Shown one piece after another: positions 7,655 to 16,620 of a DNA stretch of 27,838 nucleotides. Under the pieces are notes generated by a model. That model searched no databases. It was not told where the DNA came from and saw only the letters and a list, made by a program, of their open reading frames with translations. A program made the position numbers and the translations under genes. Source of the DNA: a virus; the IMG/VR virus record IMGVR_UViG_3300025132_000217, positions 1 to 27,838 of that record. One strand, written 5' to 3'. Each line of letters starts with the position of its first letter. Within the stretch, counting starts at the first letter, position 1.

Positions 7655-10087
7655 ATGAGTTTAAATGTATTAACAGAAAGTTTAGTTAAAGATATTCTTG
7701 GTAAAGAGTCTAAGAAAACCCAACTATTAGCATTCAATAAACTTGATGAATTAAAACTAAAAAAGAATAATGTAGTAGTTGTATATCCTGGAAGATTTCA
7801 ACCATTTCATAAAGGTCACTATCACTCATATTCTCAACTTGTTCGTGAGTTTGGTAAGAAAAATGTTTTTATAGCAACATCAAATAAAACTGAGGCAGGT
7901 AGGTCACCATTAGGATTTAAAGAAAAAAAAGTTATCATGACGACCATGTTTTCAATACCATCGTCTCAAATAGTTCAAGTAAAGAATCCATATGCACCAT
8001 CAGAGATTCTAAATAAATATGATTCGGATTCTACGATATTGGTTGTAGCGGTAGGAGAAAAAGATAGTAGTAGACTAATGGGTGGTAAATACTTTCAGAA
8101 TTTCAAAGGAACAACAGATTTTGATACATATGAGAATCAAGGATATGTTATTATAGCATCACCATTACAATTAAAGATTGGTGGTAAACTAATTTCTGGA
8201 ACAATAGTAAGAAAACTTTTGGGTCAAGAATTAGATGACAATGTAAGACAGAGTATGTTTAAAACTCTTTTTGGAAAATACGACAAAAGAATTGATATGA
8301 TTCTAAAGAAAAAGTTTGAAAGAAAGTTAAGTTTCTTTCCACAAAAGATAGACAAGACAGATGGAGAGAAAAGAATTTTGAACGATAAATTAATTGATGC
8401 ATTTATGAACGAATCAAGTAGAGGTCTTACTGCTACAGATGACGGGCCAACCTTTATGTACCCAAGTCATAGTACATTTATGGCATCTGCAAAAAGAAGA
8501 GCAGAAAAAATTGGATATCAGTTAGTAGATTTTGTTTTAGGAAGAGAAGATTTTTATGACCATCCTATATATGTTGACGCAGTTAGTTTCTTTCCAGCAG
8601 GTAAAGCAGGTGCTTTGTCTCCTATCAACAGAGCAGACTATAAAGGAACACAAGCATATGCTACTTGGAAAAAACACATATCAAATATAGCGACACAAGC
8701 AGGATATGAACTATTAGCATTCAGTAAGAAAGAAGAAGATGAATCTAAAACAAATGTAGAACCAGAACATGATTCTAAAAAAGTAGTAGAAAAATATAAT
8801 ATAGTAAAAGATTTATTACCCTATTTACCACACAATAAAACACACAAGGAGTTATTACTTATGGGTGGAGCGTATGGACACCTTTCACATCCGTTTGATG
8901 ACAAGGACATGACATTCGGAGACATGAAAGAATTAGTAGATTTAGCATTACAAGGTAAACTTGAATATGTAAGAGAAAAAACTGATGGTCAAAATATAAT
9001 GGTCACATGGAAAGATGGTAAACTGAGAGCAGCAAGAAATAAAGGACATATAAAGAATGCAGGAAAAAATAGTTTAACTGCATCTGGAATAAAAGATATG
9101 TTCGCAGGTAGAGGTGACATAGAAGACGCATTCTTTTTTGCTATGAACGATTTAGGAAAAGCAATTGGTAAACTAAATAAGAAACAAAGAGATAAAATAT
9201 TTGGACAAGGTACTAAGTTTATGTCACTTGAGGTGATGTATCCAAAGACTGTAAATGTAATACCATATGGATTGTCAATGTTATACTTTCATGGTGTAAA
9301 AGAATATGATGACGATGGTAATGTTATTGGGGATGAAAGAAGTTCAGCGAGAAAACTTTCTGGAATGATAAAACAGATAAATCAAAGTGTACAAAAAACA
9401 TATACTATCTCTGATATTCCAGTAACTAAACTTCCAAAAGTTTCAGATTATTCAAAAAGAAAAGGATATTACTTTAGTCAAGTAAATAAATTAAAGAATG
9501 AGTTTGCTTTGAAAGATAGTGATGTCGTTTCTTTATATCATCAACAATGGTGGATGGAATATATTTTGAATGGAGCAAACTCTTCAGACTTTCCACATAT
9601 AACAAATGATATTATGGTAAAGTTAGTACAGAGATGGGCATTCTTTGATAAGAGTTACAAGATACCACAGATGAAAAAAGAATTAAAAGACTACCCTGAA
9701 TTTTTAGATTGGGTATTGTCTACTGATAAACAAGACCATACTAAATTATACAAAAAGAACATGGAACCATTTGAGAAATTATTTCTTGAATTGGGTGCAG
9801 AGATTATGAAGAACATGACTAACTTTTTATCTGCAAATCCATCAAAGTCAACAAGAATTATGGTAAAAGATTTGAATAGTTTGATAAAGAAAATAAATGC
9901 ATCAGACGATGTCAATGTAATAAATAAGTTAAAAACACAACTTGATAGATTAGATAGTATCGGTGGATTTGATGCTATTGTTCCAAGTGAGGGAATAACA
10001 TTTGTATTTAAAAACAATTTATACAAATTTACTGGAACTTTTGCACCTATTAACCAAATTATGGGACTATTTAGATATACAAGATAG
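7655..10087 (+). CDS. Fused nucleotidylyltransferase (NMNAT-like) and polynucleotide-ligase-like protein
   Basis: The 810-residue product joins two adenylyl-transfer modules. Residues about 38-200 are a HxGH-type nucleotidylyltransferase: GRFQPFHKGH (46-55) and ISGTIVRKLL (from 180), as in NadM/NMNAT-like enzymes that make NAD from NMN and ATP. Residues about 380-800 look like a nucleotidyltransferase of the ATP-dependent ligase superfamily: EKTDGQNI with the candidate adenylated lysine K442 (motif I), FMSLEVMYP with E526 (motif III), and SEGITFVFK with E779 and K786 (motif IV), then YKFTG. A region between (250-360) is unassigned. Possible roles are NAD synthesis combined with nick or RNA-end sealing. 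I am fairly sure of the first domain and less sure of the second. It has its own sigma70-like promoter, unlike neighbouring structural genes. Confidence 0.7.
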   Translation: MSLNVLTESLVKDILGKESKKTQLLAFNKLDELKLKKNNVVVVYPGRFQPFHKGHYHSYSQLVREFGKKNVFIATSNKTEAGRSPLGFKEKKVIMTTMFSIPSSQIVQVKNPYAPSEILNKYDSDSTILVVAVGEKDSSRLMGGKYFQNFKGTTDFDTYENQGYVIIASPLQLKIGGKLISGTIVRKLLGQELDDNVRQSMFKTLFGKYDKRIDMILKKKFERKLSFFPQKIDKTDGEKRILNDKLIDAFMNESSRGLTATDDGPTFMYPSHSTFMASAKRRAEKIGYQLVDFVLGREDFYDHPIYVDAVSFFPAGKAGALSPINRADYKGTQAYATWKKHISNIATQAGYELLAFSKKEEDESKTNVEPEHDSKKVVEKYNIVKDLLPYLPHNKTHKELLLMGGAYGHLSHPFDDKDMTFGDMKELVDLALQGKLEYVREKTDGQNIMVTWKDGKLRAARNKGHIKNAGKNSLTASGIKDMFAGRGDIEDAFFFAMNDLGKAIGKLNKKQRDKIFGQGTKFMSLEVMYPKTVNVIPYGLSMLYFHGVKEYDDDGNVIGDERSSARKLSGMIKQINQSVQKTYTISDIPVTKLPKVSDYSKRKGYYFSQVNKLKNEFALKDSDVVSLYHQQWWMEYILNGANSSDFPHITNDIMVKLVQRWAFFDKSYKIPQMKKELKDYPEFLDWVLSTDKQDHTKLYKKNMEPFEKLFLELGAEIMKNMTNFLSANPSKSTRIMVKDLNSLIKKINASDDVNVINKLKTQLDRLDSIGGFDAIVPSEGITFVFKNNLYKFTGTFAPINQIMGLFRYTR

Positions 10088-10096
10088 GAGATAATA

Positions 10097-10348
10097 ATGC
10101 CACATTCAATGGAAACAAGAAAGAAGATTTCCGAAGCTACATCTAAAGCGATGAAAAAAAAGTGGCAAGATTCTGAGTTTAGAAAGAAAAATGTAACATC
10201 AAGAAAAGGAAGAGTAGTAACTCAAAAAACGAGAGAAAAGATTTCCAACTCTTTGAGAGGTAAACCAAAGTCTGAAGAACACAGAACGGCACTTAAAATG
10301 GCTTGGAAAAAAAGAAAGAAACAATATAGTTTATATCACGAGGAATAA
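10097..10348 (+). CDS. Small NUMOD3-like DNA-binding protein
   Basis: This 83-residue, highly basic protein carries two helix-containing repeats, METRKKISEATSKAMKKKW and TREKISNSLRGKPKSEEHR, that resemble NUMOD3 motifs found C-terminal to GIY-YIG and HNH homing endonucleases. No nuclease domain is present. It may be the remnant of a homing endonuclease or a free-standing DNA-binding protein. It has a GGAG-type ribosome binding site (10087-10090) and sits directly before the zinc-ribbon and terminase genes. The motif match is by eye. Confidence 0.65.
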   Translation: MPHSMETRKKISEATSKAMKKKWQDSEFRKKNVTSRKGRVVTQKTREKISNSLRGKPKSEEHRTALKMAWKKRKKQYSLYHEE

Positions 10349-10353
10349 AGGTT

Positions 10354-10893
10354 ATGTCAACAAAACATGAAGAAAAGGCTTTACAGTCAATACTTAGGGG
10401 TGAAACTCCTGAGAAGAGAGTAATGGTAGGTTACGAAAGCGATAAGAAAATAGAAAGTAGAGATGGTAAGACCATTGAGTCCCCTTTGACAAAAGTCATG
10501 CAAGAGGCAAGAATGCCTTGGTTTTGTCCAGAGTGTAAATGTATCATGAAGAAAAAAGCAGATGATAGATACTGGACAAGGTATAAAATGTGTTTAGATT
10601 GTTGGTCTAAAAAAGAAACCAAAATGAAAATTGATGGAACATGGGAAGCATATGAAAAAGAACAAGATGAACTTTATAGGCGTTCTTATGTAAAAGATTT
10701 GAAAGCAGAATTAGAGGGATATATTAAAATGGTTTCTAAAGACCAAGATATTGCACAAGATAGTGGTGACTTAGAAAGATGGGGGATGAGTGACCCAACC
10801 GAGATTGTTGAGACTCTTAGTAAAGAGATTACTAATATTGATAAATACCTAAGTGACGAAATGACTTGGGAAGAGTTAAGTGATGGACAATAA
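10354..10893 (+). CDS. Zinc-ribbon protein in the terminase small-subunit position
   Basis: This 179-residue protein has a zinc-ribbon: C58-x2-C61 and C80-x2-C83, with W56 and W84 around the knuckles, then a charged, probably coiled-coil C-terminal half (residues 90-179). It overlaps the large-terminase gene by 11 bases. T4 carries the small terminase gp16 at this place, so it may do that job, but I see no sequence match to gp16 and oligomeric small terminases are not usually zinc ribbons. It could equally be a late-transcription or packaging accessory factor. Confidence 0.65.
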   Translation: MSTKHEEKALQSILRGETPEKRVMVGYESDKKIESRDGKTIESPLTKVMQEARMPWFCPECKCIMKKKADDRYWTRYKMCLDCWSKKETKMKIDGTWEAYEKEQDELYRRSYVKDLKAELEGYIKMVSKDQDIAQDSGDLERWGMSDPTEIVETLSKEITNIDKYLSDEMTWEELSDGQ

Positions 10894-12478
10894 ACTAAAA
10901 CAATTAATACAAAAAGAATATAAGAAATGTGCAGTTGACCCTATACATTTCTTAATGAAATATTGTCAGATACAGCATCCAGTAAGGGGTAAAGTACCAT
11001 TTCATTTGTATGAGTTTCAAAAGAAATCAATACGAGAATTAAAAGACAATAGATATAATGTCATTCTAAAAGCAAGACAGATGGGTATATCAACTCTAAC
11101 TGCTGGTTATTCATTGTGGATGATGTTGTTTCAACAAGACAGAAATATACTTGTTATCGCAACAAAGCAAGATGTAGCAAAAAATCTTGTTACCAAAGTG
11201 AGAGTTATGCACGACAATCTTCCAAGTTGGTTAAAAGGAAAATGTCTTGAAGATAATAGATTGTCTTTAAAGTTTTCCAATGGTTCTCAGATAAAAGCAG
11301 TAAGTAGTAGTGGAGACGCAGGTCGTTCAGAAGCACTATCTCTTTTGATACTTGACGAAGCAGCATTTATTAAGGATGTTGATTCTATATGGGCATCAGC
11401 ACAATCTACACTATCAACTGGTGGAAGTGCAATTGTTCTATCTACACCAAATGGTGTTGGTAACTTTTATCATAAGACTTGGGTTGGTGCTATGGAAGGA
11501 ACTAATGAGTTTAATCCAATAAAATTACATTGGGATTTACATCCAGAAAGAAATCAAGATTGGAGAGATGAACAAGACCAATTACTGGGCCCTAAACACG
11601 CAGCACAAGAATGTGATTGTGACTTTATAACTTCTGGTAATACGGTTGTTGATGGTACAATAATACAATGGTATGAACAAACTCATCTAAAAGAACCAAT
11701 TGAGAAAAAAGGATTTGATGGAAACTTTTGGGTTTGGGGATATCCAGATTATACAAGAGATTATATGGTATGTGCTGATGTAGCACGAGGAGATGGAAAA
11801 GATTTTTCTGCATTCCATGTGATTGATGTAGAGTCTATGGAACAAGTAGCAGAGTATAGAGGAATGGTTGGTACTAAAGACTATGGTAATATGTTAGTAA
11901 ATGTGGCAACAGAATACAATGATGCATTACTGGTTATTGAGAATGCAAATGTAGGTTGGGCAGCAATACAACCAGCAGTAGATAGAATGTATAAGAATTT
12001 ATACTATTCAGCAAAAGATTTAACAATAGTAGATACACAAGTTCAATTATCTCAAGGATATGACTTAAAGGGAAAAGATAAGATGGTTCCAGGTTTTTCA
12101 ACAACTGCAAAAACAAGACCAATGATTATATCAAAACTTGAAAGTTACTTTAGAGAGAAAGCACCTATTGTACATTCACAAAGATTGTTAGATGAACTAT
12201 TTGTTTTTATTTGGAATGGTTCAAGAGCAGAAGCAGCAAACGGATACAACGATGACCTTACAATGGCGTTTTGTATCGGTATGTGGGTAAGAGATACAGC
12301 ACTAAGATTAAGACAAGAGGGTATGGAAATGACTAAGTTAGCACTTGGTGGTATTGGAAGTAACTCAAGTTTTGGTCAAGGATTTAGTCAAGACAATCCA
12401 TTTGGACAGAGAAACCCTTGGCAAATGAAGGTTGGTACTGATGATGAATCAATAGAGTGGTTACTGGATAAGAATTAA
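10883..12478 (+). CDS. 17: Terminase large subunit gp17
   Basis: A 531-residue packaging motor. The ATPase has ARQMGIST (64-71) at the Walker A place, LLILDEAAF (154-162) as Walker B plus catalytic Glu159, and STPNGVGN (187-194) as the coupling motif. The RNase H-like nuclease shows ADVARGDG with D299, VIEN with E353, and YNDDLT with D457/D458. It cuts concatemeric DNA and pumps it into the prohead through gp20. The Walker A loop has Ile where T4 gp17 has Lys (RQLGKTT), so it is a deviant P-loop. I chose ATG 10883 over the GTG three bases upstream because it has the better spacing from AAGAG at 10871. Length is somewhat below T4 (610). Confidence 0.95.
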   Translation: MDNKLKQLIQKEYKKCAVDPIHFLMKYCQIQHPVRGKVPFHLYEFQKKSIRELKDNRYNVILKARQMGISTLTAGYSLWMMLFQQDRNILVIATKQDVAKNLVTKVRVMHDNLPSWLKGKCLEDNRLSLKFSNGSQIKAVSSSGDAGRSEALSLLILDEAAFIKDVDSIWASAQSTLSTGGSAIVLSTPNGVGNFYHKTWVGAMEGTNEFNPIKLHWDLHPERNQDWRDEQDQLLGPKHAAQECDCDFITSGNTVVDGTIIQWYEQTHLKEPIEKKGFDGNFWVWGYPDYTRDYMVCADVARGDGKDFSAFHVIDVESMEQVAEYRGMVGTKDYGNMLVNVATEYNDALLVIENANVGWAAIQPAVDRMYKNLYYSAKDLTIVDTQVQLSQGYDLKGKDKMVPGFSTTAKTRPMIISKLESYFREKAPIVHSQRLLDELFVFIWNGSRAEAANGYNDDLTMAFCIGMWVRDTALRLRQEGMEMTKLALGGIGSNSSFGQGFSQDNPFGQRNPWQMKVGTDDESIEWLLDKN

Positions 12479-12503
12479 ATGAGTTCTTTGTGATGTATCT
12501 AAC

Positions 12504-12511
12504 TATTTATT
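12504..12511 (+). promoter_or_regulatory. TATTTATT box before portal gene
   Basis: A one-base variant of the TATTTATA element lies in the 69-base gap between terminase and portal genes, 36 bases before the portal ATG. No -35 sequence is evident. The gap also carries the portal ribosome binding site GAGG at 12538-12541. Confidence 0.3.
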
Positions 12512-12547
12512 ATATACAAGATTTTAGGTTAACTTAAGAGGAAATTT

Positions 12548-14419
12548 ATGGCAGACACAACACTATTTGGTCGTCTTCGTAGACTATTTTCATCCAACAT
12601 AATTGTTAGGAATGTTGGTGGTAATCGTTTAAAAATAGCAGACACAGACAGAATCCAATCAAGTGGTAATTTAGCAACTAACTACTTAGCAGCAAGATAT
12701 TCTGGCATGCACATGCCAAACAATGTAGGTGGTTATAGACAGAATCCAGTCTACAACGCAGGTAGACTTGAACTATTTTCTGATTACGAAGCAATGGATT
12801 TAGACCCAATCTTAGCATCTGCACTTGATATTTACTCTGATGAATCTACAATGAAAAATGAGAATGGTGACATTCTTGATATTCGTTCTGATAATGAACA
12901 AGTTCGTGAAGTTTTACATAACTTATTTTATGATGTGATTAATATTGAATTTAATCTCTGGCCATGGATTCGTAGTATGAACAAGTATGGTGACTTTTTC
13001 TTAAAATTAGATATCGCAGAAAAGTATGGTGTTGTAGGTGTGGAACCAATGTCCCCATATGCAGTTTCAAGAGAAGAAGGTGTGAATCCAGATTTACCAC
13101 ATGAAGTTACTTTTAATGTAGATGATGGTAATAAAACAACTTCGTATAACAAAAATCAAAACACATTAAAGAATTATGAAGTAGCACATTTCAGAATGTT
13201 AACGGATTCTAACTTTTTACCTTATGGTAAATCAATGATAGAAGCCGCAAGAAAGATTTGGAAACAATTAACTCTTATGGAAGACGCAATGTTAATACAT
13301 CGTATCATGAGAGCACCAGAAAAAAGAATATTCAAGATTGATATTGGTAATATTCCACCAGCAGAAGTTGATAACTATATGCAACAACTGATAAATAAAA
13401 TGAAAAAAACTCCATACATTGACCAAAATTCGGGAGAGTATAATTTAAAGTTTAATATGATGAATATGATGGAAGACTTTTATTTACCAGTTCGTGGTGG
13501 TGATAGTGGTACACAAATAGAATCACTTAGTGGTATGGAATATAATGCAATTGATGATGTTGAATACTTAAGAAACAAGATGATGGCAGCTCTTAGAATC
13601 CCAAAAGCATTTTTAGGATATGAAGAGGGTGTTGAAGGTAAAGCAACATTAGCACAAGAAGATGTTCGTTTCGCAAGAACAATAGAAAGAATACAAAGGA
13701 TTGTTCTATCTGAATTAACAAAGATTGCAATCGTTCATTTATATACACAAGGGTTTGATAAAGAAGATTTAGTAGGTTTTGAACTAAATTTAACTAATCC
13801 AAGTATTGTATATGAACAAGAAAAGGTAGCACTTTGGAGTGAAAAGATATCTTTAGCAGAGTCAATGAAAGGAACTAAGTTAATATCTGAAGATTGGATA
13901 TACAAAAACATATTCAATATGACTAAAGACCAAGTAAATGACGAAAGAGCACGAATAATAGACGATATAAAACAGAACTTTAGAAAAGAACAGATTGAAA
14001 ATGAGGGTAACGACCCTGCTGTTACTAAAGAATCTTTTGGAACACCACATGATTTAGCATCAATGCACCAAAAAAGAGAGGGTGATATGCCCGAAGGTGG
14101 ATGGCCAGGTAGTGGAAGACCAAAAGAAGCAACAAAATATTCTACTGATAAACACCCAAGAGGAAGAGACCCTATTGGAAAGAAAGCATTAGACAAAACT
14201 TTTGATGTTGATACATCAATTAAACACACATATAAGAATAATTCACCATTAACAAAAGAAAATATAATAAATTCCGTATTAGATTCATTACCAAATAACA
14301 AAAAAATACTAATTGAAAAAACTCAAAACGAACAAATCACTAAAAAAAGTGATAAAGAATTTGATTTAATGAACGAAGATAAAGTTATTTTGTCAGATAA
14401 AGACATGAAATTGAAGTAA
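12548..14419 (+). CDS. 20: Portal protein gp20
   Basis: A 623-residue portal subunit, longer than T4 gp20 (524). Family features include DLDPILASALDIYSDE, FNLWPWIRSMNKYGDFFL, EVAHFRMLTD followed by YGKSMIEAARKIWKQL, MRAPEKRIFKIDIGNI, and RIPKAFLGYEEG before the long crown helices. The dodecameric ring sits at the unique vertex, starts prohead assembly and is the channel used by gp17. The extra C-terminal part (about 510-623) is hydrophilic, with a Gly/Pro-rich stretch (EGGWPGSGRPKE) and a Lys-rich tail, probably flexible. It has its own ribosome binding site and an upstream box, so it likely heads a late unit. Confidence 0.95.
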   Translation: MADTTLFGRLRRLFSSNIIVRNVGGNRLKIADTDRIQSSGNLATNYLAARYSGMHMPNNVGGYRQNPVYNAGRLELFSDYEAMDLDPILASALDIYSDESTMKNENGDILDIRSDNEQVREVLHNLFYDVINIEFNLWPWIRSMNKYGDFFLKLDIAEKYGVVGVEPMSPYAVSREEGVNPDLPHEVTFNVDDGNKTTSYNKNQNTLKNYEVAHFRMLTDSNFLPYGKSMIEAARKIWKQLTLMEDAMLIHRIMRAPEKRIFKIDIGNIPPAEVDNYMQQLINKMKKTPYIDQNSGEYNLKFNMMNMMEDFYLPVRGGDSGTQIESLSGMEYNAIDDVEYLRNKMMAALRIPKAFLGYEEGVEGKATLAQEDVRFARTIERIQRIVLSELTKIAIVHLYTQGFDKEDLVGFELNLTNPSIVYEQEKVALWSEKISLAESMKGTKLISEDWIYKNIFNMTKDQVNDERARIIDDIKQNFRKEQIENEGNDPAVTKESFGTPHDLASMHQKREGDMPEGGWPGSGRPKEATKYSTDKHPRGRDPIGKKALDKTFDVDTSIKHTYKNNSPLTKENIINSVLDSLPNNKKILIEKTQNEQITKKSDKEFDLMNEDKVILSDKDMKLK

Positions 14420-14424
14420 CTTTA

Positions 14425-14432
14425 TATTTATA
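14425..14432 (+). promoter_or_regulatory. TATTTATA box, candidate late promoter
   Basis: Exact TATTTATA, inside a longer TTATATTTATATA, lies in the 51-base gap after the portal gene and 38 bases before the next ATG. No TTGACA-like -35 is found at 16-19 bases, consistent with a T4-late-type promoter that needs only a -10 box. Confidence 0.4.
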
Positions 14433-14470
14433 TATGAATTAACCTAAAAACTTGTAGATACGGAATTGGT

Positions 14471-15328
14471 ATGAAGTATAAAAAACATTCAAAGGTCAAA
14501 AACACTGGCCTCATATTTGAGTTGTTAACGAGACAAATTGTTGCCGACTCATTAAATAATAAAAACTCACACGCAGTTAAAATCTTAAAAAAATATTTTA
14601 AAAAGGGAACTGAACTTTTTAAAGAATATCAAATTTATCAATGCTTTTTAAACCAAAAGTACAATGATGAAAAGAAAGCAGATAAATTGATTGACTTAGT
14701 ATTAGAACAAGTTGGTTCCGTAAATGAAAAACAAGTAAAACAAGAGAAATATAATCTAATTAAAGAAGTTATGGAAAACTATGACTTAAAAGATTTCTCT
14801 TCTGGAAGAATTACTAACTATAAAGTCCAAGCAAGTATTTACAAGTTGATGGAATATTATAGAAATAGTCAAAATGTAGAACCAAGTGAAGTGGTTGATT
14901 CAAGATTCACGGTAATAGAACATTTGACATCTGGTAAAACAAAGAAAAATAGAGATACTGAGATTAAAAAGTTAGTTGAAAAACAAGATAAAGATGTTCG
15001 TTATCTAACTATCAAGACTTTATTAGAAAAATTTAACGATAAGTATTCGTCTCTTGATGATAAACAAAGAAAACTATTAAGTACATACATTTACAATGTT
15101 ACAAATACCAATTCCTTGTCAGAATATGTGTATGGAGAGTTTTCTTCTATCAAAAAAGACATCTCTCGTTTGATGAAAAAAGTAGATGATGATGTAACTA
15201 CAATAAAATTAAAAGAAGTTATCAAACAAATACCTACAAAAAGTCAAACAAAATCAATGGTTAGGGATAAACAAGTAGCAAGTCTTCTTAGACATTATGA
15301 ATTAGTCAAGGAATTGAAAAAAGTATAA
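14471..15328 (+). CDS. Conserved head-cluster protein of unknown function
   Basis: A 285-residue, Lys-rich, mostly alpha-helical protein without membrane segments. The N-terminus has KVKNTGLIFELLTRQI, which I recall from proteins beside portal and prohead protease genes in marine T4-like phages. Later segments such as SLLRHYELVKEL and IKLKEVIKQIPTKSQTKSM suggest an extended helical bundle. Its position between gp20 and gp21, where T4 carries core genes 67 and 68, suggests a prohead core or assembly role, but no sequence match to those is visible. The stop overlaps the next ATG. Confidence 0.7.
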   Translation: MKYKKHSKVKNTGLIFELLTRQIVADSLNNKNSHAVKILKKYFKKGTELFKEYQIYQCFLNQKYNDEKKADKLIDLVLEQVGSVNEKQVKQEKYNLIKEVMENYDLKDFSSGRITNYKVQASIYKLMEYYRNSQNVEPSEVVDSRFTVIEHLTSGKTKKNRDTEIKKLVEKQDKDVRYLTIKTLLEKFNDKYSSLDDKQRKLLSTYIYNVTNTNSLSEYVYGEFSSIKKDISRLMKKVDDDVTTIKLKEVIKQIPTKSQTKSMVRDKQVASLLRHYELVKELKKV

Positions 15329-15552
15329 TGGATAAGTTAAGATATATAGTAAGAGAACTTGTTAAAAGACAATTAAAAGAAGCAAATGTAACTGCTAACC
15401 TTGATGGTGGAGAAGGGCCACCTAAAACACCTTATGCATTTTCTAAGAATAAAAAGAAAGATGATAAGAAAAAAGTAAAACACGCAGAAAAAGTATACGG
15501 ATACACTAAAGCAAAAAGGAATCCTAAAATATACAAAAAGTTTGGAGCATAA
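15328..15552 (+). CDS. Small basic protein with leader-like N-terminus, candidate prohead core/internal protein
   Basis: A 74-residue protein. Residues 1-18 form an amphipathic helix ending in QLKE, followed by Ala19, which matches the L-x-E/A site cut by T4-type gp21. The rest is very rich in Lys (NKKKDDKKK and later KAKRNPKIYKKFGA), suitable for lying on packaged DNA. It sits directly before gp21, where T4 has its small core proteins. I propose a packaged, processed internal protein; the motif is seen, the processing is inferred. Starts at a TAATG junction. Confidence 0.65.
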   Translation: MDKLRYIVRELVKRQLKEANVTANLDGGEGPPKTPYAFSKNKKKDDKKKVKHAEKVYGYTKAKRNPKIYKKFGA

Positions 15553-15553
15553 A

Positions 15554-16147
15554 ATGAGTAAAAATTTATTAGTTGATTACATACCATTCCAAGTTTCCCC
15601 AGAAATGATTAACGAATCAATGGCGAACAACAATGGTAAACTGATTGTAAAGGGTGTTTTACAAAGAGCAGAGGCAAAAAATCAGAATGGTCGTATCTAT
15701 CCTAAAGAAATTTTGATGAGAGAGTCAAAAAAGTACATGGATAGTTTTATAAAAGAGAGTAGAGCATTAGGAGAGTTAGACCATCCAGATAGTTCGGTTG
15801 TAAATCTACAAAATGTTTCTCATAATGTACTAAATATGGGTTGGGACGGAGATGATTTAGTTGGAGAAGTAGAAGTTTTATCAACACCATCTGGAAATAT
15901 CTTAAAAGAACTATTTCAATCTGGAATAAAGTTAGGAATTAGTTCTCGTGGTCTCGGTAGTGTTAAAGAAAAGGGTGATGTAAACGAAGTTCAAGATGAT
16001 TTTGAACTAATAGCATTTGACTTCGTATCAAATCCATCTACACATGGTGCATTTTTAAGACCAATGAATGAAAGTGTAGACAATAATCAGACCGACCCTA
16101 TCTCAAATATCAACAGAATCATTACAGAAATTCTTACGGAGAGATAA
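15554..16147 (+). CDS. 21: Prohead maturation protease gp21
   Basis: A 197-residue serine protease of the T4 prohead-protease family (MEROPS S80, herpes assemblin-like fold). Signature segments are GRIYPKEIL (46-54), LGELDHPDS with His77, LGISSRGLGS with Ser130/Ser131, and AFDFVSNPS with Asp156. It cleaves scaffold, internal proteins and the gp23 N-terminus after assembly, and then itself. Site MINE/S at residues 18-22 fits the gp21 consensus and may be its own maturation site. I chose ATG 15554, which has GGAG at 15544-15547, over an upstream TTG at 15542 in the previous gene. Confidence 0.93.
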   Translation: MSKNLLVDYIPFQVSPEMINESMANNNGKLIVKGVLQRAEAKNQNGRIYPKEILMRESKKYMDSFIKESRALGELDHPDSSVVNLQNVSHNVLNMGWDGDDLVGEVEVLSTPSGNILKELFQSGIKLGISSRGLGSVKEKGDVNEVQDDFELIAFDFVSNPSTHGAFLRPMNESVDNNQTDPISNINRIITEILTER

Positions 16148-16149
16148 AA

Positions 16150-16620
16150 ATGGTCAGTTTGGTGGATTTACTTCCTAAAAAACATAAATTTGAATTAGGA
16201 AAAGTCCAGTCAAATCCATATCATCGTGTATTTAAACCAATAGAAGAACAAGATGACTCTGGTCTTGTAGGAGATGACCACGAACAAGTAGAATTATTTG
16301 GTTTTCATAGTAAAAATTACGACATATGTCAGAGTGCAGTTAAGGCAATTAACCTATTAAAGAAGGCACGAATGACCGAAAAGAGTAAAGAAATACTTAT
16401 TCAGTTGGTAAAGATACAAGATGACTTCTTTGGAATTGAAAAAAAGGCACTTAAAGACGAAAAAATCAATGAAGAAGATTTAAAGGGAATGATAAACAGA
16501 CTAAATGAGATACATCATAGAGTAGGAATGTTATCAGCAAGATTTAAAAGTGATTTAAGAAAACATTTTACATACACAACCATGCATATTTTTAGGGTAT
16601 TACCTCATTATGAAAATTAA
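16150..16620 (+). CDS. Unknown prohead-cluster protein with leader-like N-terminus
   Basis: A 156-residue protein that starts MVSLVDLLPKK, a variant of the leader shared by several neighbours. Residues 60-156 look helical, with a conserved-looking C-terminus (HHRVGMLSARFKSDLRKHFTYTTMHIF). A PIEEQ segment near residue 36 also occurs in the protein at 17313-17633. It begins two bases after gp21 ends and overlaps the next gene by 11 bases, so it belongs to the same translation-coupled head unit. No family recognised. Confidence 0.6.
   Translation: MVSLVDLLPKKHKFELGKVQSNPYHRVFKPIEEQDDSGLVGDDHEQVELFGFHSKNYDICQSAVKAINLLKKARMTEKSKEILIQLVKIQDDFFGIEKKALKDEKINEEDLKGMINRLNEIHHRVGMLSARFKSDLRKHFTYTTMHIFRVLPHYEN

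Noticed and set aside
13735-14301. 188-residue open frame on the - strand in the portal gene
   Set aside because: Antisense to well-supported gp20 coding, with no start signal or domain.
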